The position numbers were made by a program, and so were the translations under genes. A stretch of 44,564 bases of DNA from Desulfobacteraceae bacterium UBA2174 (GTDB lineage Bacteria; Desulfobacterota; Desulfobacteria; Desulfobacterales; UBA2174), in contig DCWA01000001.1 of the NCBI GenBank assembly GCA_002327445.1, positions 1 to 44,564 on the forward strand. The letters run 5' to 3'. The notes below the pieces were generated by a model. The model made no database searches, was not told the DNA's origin, and saw nothing but the letters and a program-made list of their open reading frames with translations. This document shows, one piece after another, positions 40,603-44,564 of this stretch; position 1 is the stretch's first letter, and every line of letters begins with the position of its first letter.

Positions 40603-40650
40603 ACGCCATTGCGCCCCGGTTTCAGGGGCGGGGTGGCGTTTTTTATTTTT
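40603..40650 (+). terminator. Intrinsic terminator in the cooS leader
   Basis: ACGCCA (40603-40608) and GCCCC (40613-40617) pair with GGGGC (40625-40629) and TGGCGT (40634-40639), with a 4x4 internal loop and a 7-base end loop, followed by TTTTTTATTTTT. It lies 38 bases before the cooS start on the same strand. Either it ends an upstream transcript or it is an attenuator of cooS. Confidence 0.7.
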
Positions 40651-40687
40651 CACGCCATTCATCAATCCGCTCAAGGAGGGCGAACCC

Positions 40688-42568
40688 ATGGCTGTGACGG
40701 ACGATATCCTCGAAAAAAGCATTGATCCCACCGTCCATCAGATGCTGGCCCGGGCCCGGGACCTCGGGCTGGAAACCGTCTGGGACCGCTACGAAAAGAT
40801 GCTGCCCGAATGCGGTTTCGGCGAGCTGGGGGTCTGCTGCCGCAACTGCAACATGGGCCCCTGCCGCATCAGCCCCTTCGAGGACCAGGGGCCGCAGCGC
40901 GGCATCTGCGGGGCCACGGCGGACATCATCGTGGCGCGCAACCTGATCCGCATGATCGCCGGCGGGGCCGCGGCCCATTCGGACCATGGCCGGGACCTGG
41001 CCCACACCCTCCTGCTCACCGCCGAGGGCAAGGGGGGCGGCTATGAGATCAAGGACGAGGTCAAATTGGCGGCCCTGGCCAAGGAATACGGTATTGCCAC
41101 GGAAAACCGCGCCAAGGAGGACATCGCCCTGGATCTGGCCAAGGCGGTCTATGCCGAATTCGGCCGGCAGGAAGGCTTCGTGCGGTTCACCCGCCGGGCG
41201 CCGGCCAAGCGGGTGGCCCAGTGGCAGAAGATGGGCATCGACCCGCGGGGGATCGACCGGGAAATCGTGGAAATCATGCACCGCACCCACATCGGCGTGG
41301 ACAACGACCCGGTCAACCTGATTCTTCAAGGGCTCAAGGCATCCATCGCCGACGGCTGGGGCGGCTCGATGATCGCCACCGAAATCTCCGACGTGCTCTT
41401 CGGCACGCCGACGCCGGTGCGCTCCACGGCCAACCTCGGCGTTCTGAAAGAAGACGAGGTCAACATCGTGGCCCATGGCCATGAACCGGTCCTCTCGGAG
41501 ATGATCCTGGCCGCGGCGGCCGATCCGGATCTGGTGGCCAGGGCCAAGGCGCTGGGGGCCAAGGGCATCAACGTGGTGGGCATGTGCTGCACCGGCAACG
41601 AAATCATCATGCGCCACGGCATCCCCCTGGCCGGCAACTTCATGCAGCAGGAACTGGCGGTGATCACCGGGGCCGTGGAAGCGATGATCGTGGACGTCCA
41701 GTGCATCATGCCGGCCCTGGGCAGCCTCTGCGAATGCTTCCACACCCGTTTCATCTCCACCTCCTACAAGGCGAAATTCCCCGGTGCCGTCCACATCCAG
41801 TTCAGCGAGGAAAAGGCCCTGGACATCGCCAAGCAGATCGTCAAGGTGGCGGTGGAAAACTACCCGCGCCGGGTGCAGGACAAGGTCTTCATCCCGGACG
41901 AGAAAACCGAGTGCATGGTCGGCTTTTCCACCGAGGCGGTGGTCAAGGCCCTCGGCGGCACCCTCGACCCGCTGCTCGACGCGATCAAGTCCGGGGCCGT
42001 CCGCGGCATCGCCGGGGTGGTGGGCTGCAACAACCCCAAGATCAAGCACGACCACGGCCACGTGGCCCTGGTGCGCGAGTTGATCAAGAACAACGTCCTG
42101 GTGGTCACCACGGGCTGCAACGCCATCGCCTGCGCCAAGGCCGGCCTGATGCTTCCCGAGGCGGCGGCGGATGCCGGCGAGGGATTGAGCGGCGTCTGCC
42201 AGGCGCTGGGCGTGCCGCCGGTGCTGCACATGGGCTCTTGCGTGGACATCAGCCGCATCCTGGCCACCTGCGCCGCCGTGGCCAACGCGCTGGGGGTGGA
42301 CATCTCGGATCTGCCCGTGGCGGGCGCGGCGCCGGAATGGATGAGCGAGAAGGCGGTGAGCATCGGCGCCTACGTGGTCTCTTCGGGCATTTTCACCGTG
42401 CTGGGGACCGTCCCCCCGGTGCTGGGCGGCCCGCTGGTCACCGACATACTCACCCGGGGCGCCGAGGACGTGGTGGGCGCCGTCTTCGCCGTGGAGACCG
42501 ATCCCGTCAAGGGCGCAGGCCTCATGATCGCCCATATCGACCGGAAACGCGCCGGCCTGGGGATTTGA
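40688..42568 (+). CDS. cooS: Anaerobic carbon-monoxide dehydrogenase catalytic subunit
   Basis: A 626-residue Ni-Fe-S enzyme that interconverts CO and CO2. All cluster ligands seen in the R. rubrum enzyme appear: Cys42 and Cys50 for the D cluster; Cys51, Cys54, Cys59 and Cys74 (CRNCNMGPCR, GICGA) for the B cluster; and for the Ni C cluster His265, Cys300 (GMCCTGNE), Cys339 (VDVQCIMP), Cys447 (VVGCNN), Cys477 (TTGCNA) and Cys518 (MGSCVD). The gene is the first of cooS-cooF-flavoprotein. The ATG at 40688 follows AAGGAGG. A long antisense open frame exists but is a GC artefact. No CooC maturase gene is in the window. Confidence 0.96.
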   Translation: MAVTDDILEKSIDPTVHQMLARARDLGLETVWDRYEKMLPECGFGELGVCCRNCNMGPCRISPFEDQGPQRGICGATADIIVARNLIRMIAGGAAAHSDHGRDLAHTLLLTAEGKGGGYEIKDEVKLAALAKEYGIATENRAKEDIALDLAKAVYAEFGRQEGFVRFTRRAPAKRVAQWQKMGIDPRGIDREIVEIMHRTHIGVDNDPVNLILQGLKASIADGWGGSMIATEISDVLFGTPTPVRSTANLGVLKEDEVNIVAHGHEPVLSEMILAAAADPDLVARAKALGAKGINVVGMCCTGNEIIMRHGIPLAGNFMQQELAVITGAVEAMIVDVQCIMPALGSLCECFHTRFISTSYKAKFPGAVHIQFSEEKALDIAKQIVKVAVENYPRRVQDKVFIPDEKTECMVGFSTEAVVKALGGTLDPLLDAIKSGAVRGIAGVVGCNNPKIKHDHGHVALVRELIKNNVLVVTTGCNAIACAKAGLMLPEAAADAGEGLSGVCQALGVPPVLHMGSCVDISRILATCAAVANALGVDISDLPVAGAAPEWMSEKAVSIGAYVVSSGIFTVLGTVPPVLGGPLVTDILTRGAEDVVGAVFAVETDPVKGAGLMIAHIDRKRAGLGI

Positions 42569-42586
42569 CGGCTTGCCAACATATCC

Positions 42587-42612
42587 GGCGTCCGGCCGGA
42601 TGACCGGACGCC
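42587..42612 (+). other. Intercistronic hairpin between cooS and cooF
   Basis: GGCGTCCGG (42587-42595) pairs with CCGGACGCC (42604-42612) over an 8-base loop, shortly after the cooS stop and before the cooF ribosome-binding site. Without a T-tract, it probably tunes mRNA stability or relative expression rather than ending transcription. Confidence 0.5.
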
Positions 42613-42637
42613 CGCGGGTTTGAAAAGGAGCCGGCTT

Positions 42638-43144
42638 ATGACACAGCCCAAGGAAATCTTCGTCATAACGGATCGATGCGTGGGGTGTCGCACCTGCACC
42701 ATCGCCTGTGCGGTGGCCCACTCCGCGTCCAGGACCCTATTCGGCGCCGTGGCGGAAACACCGCGTCCCAAAAGCCGCATCTACGTGGAATGGGCAGCGC
42801 CCGCCCACAAGGTGCCCCTGGTGTGCCGCCACTGCGAAGACGCCCCCTGCATGCACGCATGCATCAGCGGGGCCATCCGACGCACCGACGACGGCGTGGT
42901 CATCACCGATACCGACAAGTGTATCGGCTGCTGGACCTGCGTGATGGTCTGCCCTTACGGCGTGATCGGCCGGGACCTGGAGCGCCACAAGGCCTACCGC
43001 TGCGACCGATGCCAGGACCGGGACATCCCGGCCTGCGTGGCCGCCTGCCCGACCGGGGCCCTGGTGTACCAGACCGTGCCGGCCTACGCGGCCGATGTGC
43101 GCCGGCACGCCTCCGGCGAAATGGTCAAGGGGAAAGGAAGCTGA
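42638..43144 (+). CDS. cooF: CooF-like four-cluster electron-transfer protein
   Basis: A 168-residue ferredoxin-like protein with 16 Cys in four motifs: CVGCRTCTIAC (C14, C17, C20, C24), CRHCEDAPCMHAC, CIGCWTCVMVC and CDRCQDRDIPACVAAC. This is the standard [4Fe-4S] x 4 pattern of CooF/HycB-type subunits, here taking electrons from CooS. The start at 42638 follows GGAG and leaves the first cluster near the N-terminus. It lies 69 bases after cooS and almost abuts the flavoprotein gene. Confidence 0.92.
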   Translation: MTQPKEIFVITDRCVGCRTCTIACAVAHSASRTLFGAVAETPRPKSRIYVEWAAPAHKVPLVCRHCEDAPCMHACISGAIRRTDDGVVITDTDKCIGCWTCVMVCPYGVIGRDLERHKAYRCDRCQDRDIPACVAACPTGALVYQTVPAYAADVRRHASGEMVKGKGS

Positions 43145-43148
43145 CGAC

Positions 43149-44399
43149 ATGGACAGCGCCGAAGCCTATGTCATCGTGGGCGGCAGCGCCGCGGGCATGG
43201 CCGCGGCCCAGGCCATCCGGGAACGCGATCCGGCCGCGGGAATCACGGTGCTCTCCGAGGAAGCCGATGCCCCGTATTTCCGGCCGCTGATCCCCTATCT
43301 GGTGTCGGGCCGCAAGCAGGCCAGGGAAATGACACTGGCCGGCAGCGGCCCATACACCGGGCGCGATATCCAGGTGTGGACCGAGGCCCGGGTGACGGCG
43401 GTGGACTGCAAAGGGCAACGCGTCACCCTGGCCGACGGCCGCCAGCTCGGTTACGGCAAGGTTCTCTTTGCCACGGGCAGCCGGCCGTTCCTGCCCCCGG
43501 AAATCAAGGGCACCGACACCGAAGGGGTCTTTGCCCTGCGCACCCTGGCCGACGCCCGCCGCATGGCAAGGCGGGTCGAGGCCACCCGCCGGGCCGTGAT
43601 GCTCGGGGGTGGCCTGCTCAACCTCAAAGCCGCTTTTGCCCTTCTGGAACGCGGGATACGGGTCACCCTGGTGGTCTTTTCACCGGAAGTCCTCAGCCAG
43701 CTCATGGACCCCGAGGACGCCCTGCTGATCCGCCGGGCGCTGGACCGGGCCGGCCTGGAAATCCGGACCGGAGCGGCGGCCAGGACCATCCTGGGCGACG
43801 GATCCGGGGTGCGCGCCGTCGGCCTGGACGACGGCACGGAGATCGAATGCCAGATGGTGTGCATCGGCAAGGGCGTCCGCCCCAACATGGAATTTCTGGC
43901 CGGTTCCGGCGTCCGGATCGGCGGGGGCATCGTGGCCGACCGCTTCACGGCCTGCAACCAGCCCAACACTTTCGCCGCCGGCGACGTGGCCGTGACCTAC
44001 GAGCCGGTCAGCGGACGGCCGATCATGACGGCGCTGTGGACCAACGCGGTGGAGATGGGCCGCTGCGCCGGGCTCAACATGGCCGGGGTGCCCACCGCGT
44101 ATACCGGTACCTTCGGAATTTTGAACGCCACACAGGTGGCGGACATGCCCTTCGTTTCCATGGGGACTGTGCATACCGGCGGCCTCGACTTCCAAATTTA
44201 CCGCCATGCCTCCGCCAACGCCTACCGCAAGCTGGTCTTCGACCCCGAGGGAAGGCGTCTGATGGGGGCCGTGCTGGTGGGCGACATCGCCAACGCGGGG
44301 ATTTACCGGTACCTGATTCGTGAAAAACGGGATATCTCGGCGGTCAAGCGGCAAATCGTGAATCATCAATTGCATTACGGGCACCTGCTGCCCAATTGA
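43149..44399 (+). CDS. FAD/NAD(P)-dependent oxidoreductase of the CooS-CooF module
   Basis: A 416-residue pyridine-nucleotide-disulfide-oxidoreductase-fold protein of the FNOR/NADH-oxidase-like group. FAD-binding YVIVGGSAAGMAAAQAI, FRPLIPYLVSG, NAD-binding VMLGGGLLNLKAAFALLERG, and the FAD-ribityl motif TFAAGDVAVTYE are visible. The first nucleotide loop reads GGSAAG, a slight change from GxGxxG that family members share. It lacks a redox-active CxxC. Placed four bases after cooF, it would reduce NAD(P) with electrons from CO, as in known CooS-CooF-FNOR clusters. Confidence 0.9.
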   Translation: MDSAEAYVIVGGSAAGMAAAQAIRERDPAAGITVLSEEADAPYFRPLIPYLVSGRKQAREMTLAGSGPYTGRDIQVWTEARVTAVDCKGQRVTLADGRQLGYGKVLFATGSRPFLPPEIKGTDTEGVFALRTLADARRMARRVEATRRAVMLGGGLLNLKAAFALLERGIRVTLVVFSPEVLSQLMDPEDALLIRRALDRAGLEIRTGAAARTILGDGSGVRAVGLDDGTEIECQMVCIGKGVRPNMEFLAGSGVRIGGGIVADRFTACNQPNTFAAGDVAVTYEPVSGRPIMTALWTNAVEMGRCAGLNMAGVPTAYTGTFGILNATQVADMPFVSMGTVHTGGLDFQIYRHASANAYRKLVFDPEGRRLMGAVLVGDIANAGIYRYLIREKRDISAVKRQIVNHQLHYGHLLPN

Positions 44400-44426
44400 A
44401 TCGGGCACCGTACGGGCCACCACCCC

Positions 44427-44476
44427 ATGTACGGGCGACCGGCCAAATGTACGGGCGACCCGCCGGTCGCCCCTAC
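44427..44476. repeat. Dispersed-repeat-like inverted structure
   Basis: Two copies of ATGTACGGGCGACC (44427-44440 and 44447-44460). The second continues into CGCC-GGTCGCCCCTAC, forming a nearly perfect stem GTACGGGCGACC/GGTCGCCCCTAC (44449-44476, one mismatch). Such GGGCGACC/GGTCGCCC elements are common intergenic repeats in environmental genomes. Confidence 0.6.
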
Positions 44477-44506
44477 GTCGGATCACCCCAAACCACCAAC
44501 GAAAAC

Positions 44507-44564
44507 ATGATCCCCATGCGCACCTCCGTTCAGCGTGTTGCCGCCATCCACGACCTCTCCGGCT
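44507..44564 (+). CDS. Pyridoxamine/pyridoxal kinase-like protein (5' fragment)
   Basis: Only the first codons are inside the window. From ATG 44507 (or 44516) the text reads MRTSVQRVAAIHDLSG, which matches the N-terminus of PdxK/PdxY-type kinases, where IHDLSGFG begins the substrate-binding fold. Such kinases phosphorylate B6 vitamers to make PLP. The rest lies beyond 44564, so the call is tentative. Confidence 0.65.
   Translation, partial: MIPMRTSVQRVAAIHDLSG

Larger units (their letters stand above)
40300..40687 (+). other. Untranslated leader upstream of cooS
   Basis: No protein gene is evident in these 388 bases. They hold an 11-bp inverted repeat (40350-40389), a promoter-like pair (40444-40472) and an intrinsic terminator (40603-40650), all listed separately. 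In between, alternative short stems are possible around 40533-40565 (CCGTGG/CCACGG and TGCCGT/ACGGCA). Together these look like a transcribed leader that may attenuate transcription into cooS. Confidence 0.5.

Noticed and set aside
40300..40687. A CooA binding site before cooS
   Set aside because: No TGTCA-n6-CGACA-like palindrome was found; the only inverted repeat there (40350-40389) has an 18-base loop and a different sequence.
40643..42721. A 692-codon open frame antisense to cooS
   Set aside because: It is a shadow of a strongly GC-biased gene (His/Asp/Gly-rich composition) with no motif or ribosome-binding site; cooS itself is beyond doubt.
1..44564. tRNA, rRNA and CRISPR elements
   Set aside because: I looked for T-arm GGTTCGA-type cores with acceptor pairing and for regularly spaced direct repeats, and found none that could be supported.

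Overview
The window is a GC-rich chromosomal segment of an anaerobic, probably Desulfobacterota-type (delta-proteobacterial) bacterium. The inference rests on an anaerobic Ni-CO dehydrogenase module (cooS, a CooF-like protein and an FAD/NAD oxidoreductase), two ferredoxin-type proteins, a sigma-54 activator divergent from a NifX-like/DUF5320/FmdB/radical-SAM set, and several acyl-CoA genes. No rRNA, tRNA, phage, insertion sequence or CRISPR was seen. The species cannot be named from the sequence.

Layout. 0.2-1.3 kb: a membrane-anchored rhodanese and a MauE/DoxX-like protein. 1.4-4.3 kb (minus): a DUF72 protein, a LexA-type repressor with a candidate operator, and a badly decayed acyl-CoA ligase pseudogene. 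4.6-5.4 kb: a DUF89 phosphatase, followed by a REP-like repeat island. 5.8-9.4 kb: the NifX-like operon (minus) and its divergent sigma-54 activator. 9.5-12.6 kb: transglycosylase, OsmC, a hypothetical protein, a DMT exporter and a small DUF4242-like protein. 13-17.2 kb: an exported AttH/CrtC-like protein and a ProVWX-type glycine-betaine transporter. 18.1-19.5 kb: glycerate 2-kinase. 19.7-23.2 kb (minus): an ECF sigma factor, a membrane-anchored CBM48 protein, an exported protein, a TPR/OmpA-like lipoprotein and a Gly-rich exported protein.

23.4-26.3 kb carries a two-gene YcaO + SagB-type double-nitroreductase unit with no visible precursor peptide; it is the best candidate here for an undescribed modification system. 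Next come a nitrilase-family amidohydrolase, a YqjM-like ene-reductase, a Phd/RelE toxin-antitoxin pair with a 41-bp palindrome, a threonine-dehydratase-like enzyme, a class IV aminotransferase, a five-domain S1 protein, thioredoxin reductase, a dienoyl-CoA isomerase-like crotonase, a metallo-beta-lactamase-fold hydrolase and a YbbA-YbbP-TesA set. The right end holds a ferredoxin, cooS behind a leader that ends in an intrinsic terminator, cooF, an FAD oxidoreductase and the first codons of a pyridoxamine-kinase-like gene.

The CO module would oxidise CO on CooS, pass electrons to the CooF-like protein and deliver them to NAD(P) through the flavoprotein. Start codons were chosen by ribosome-binding site and family N-terminus and often differ from the longest reading frame. 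All functional calls come from reading the translated sequence; no database search was run.
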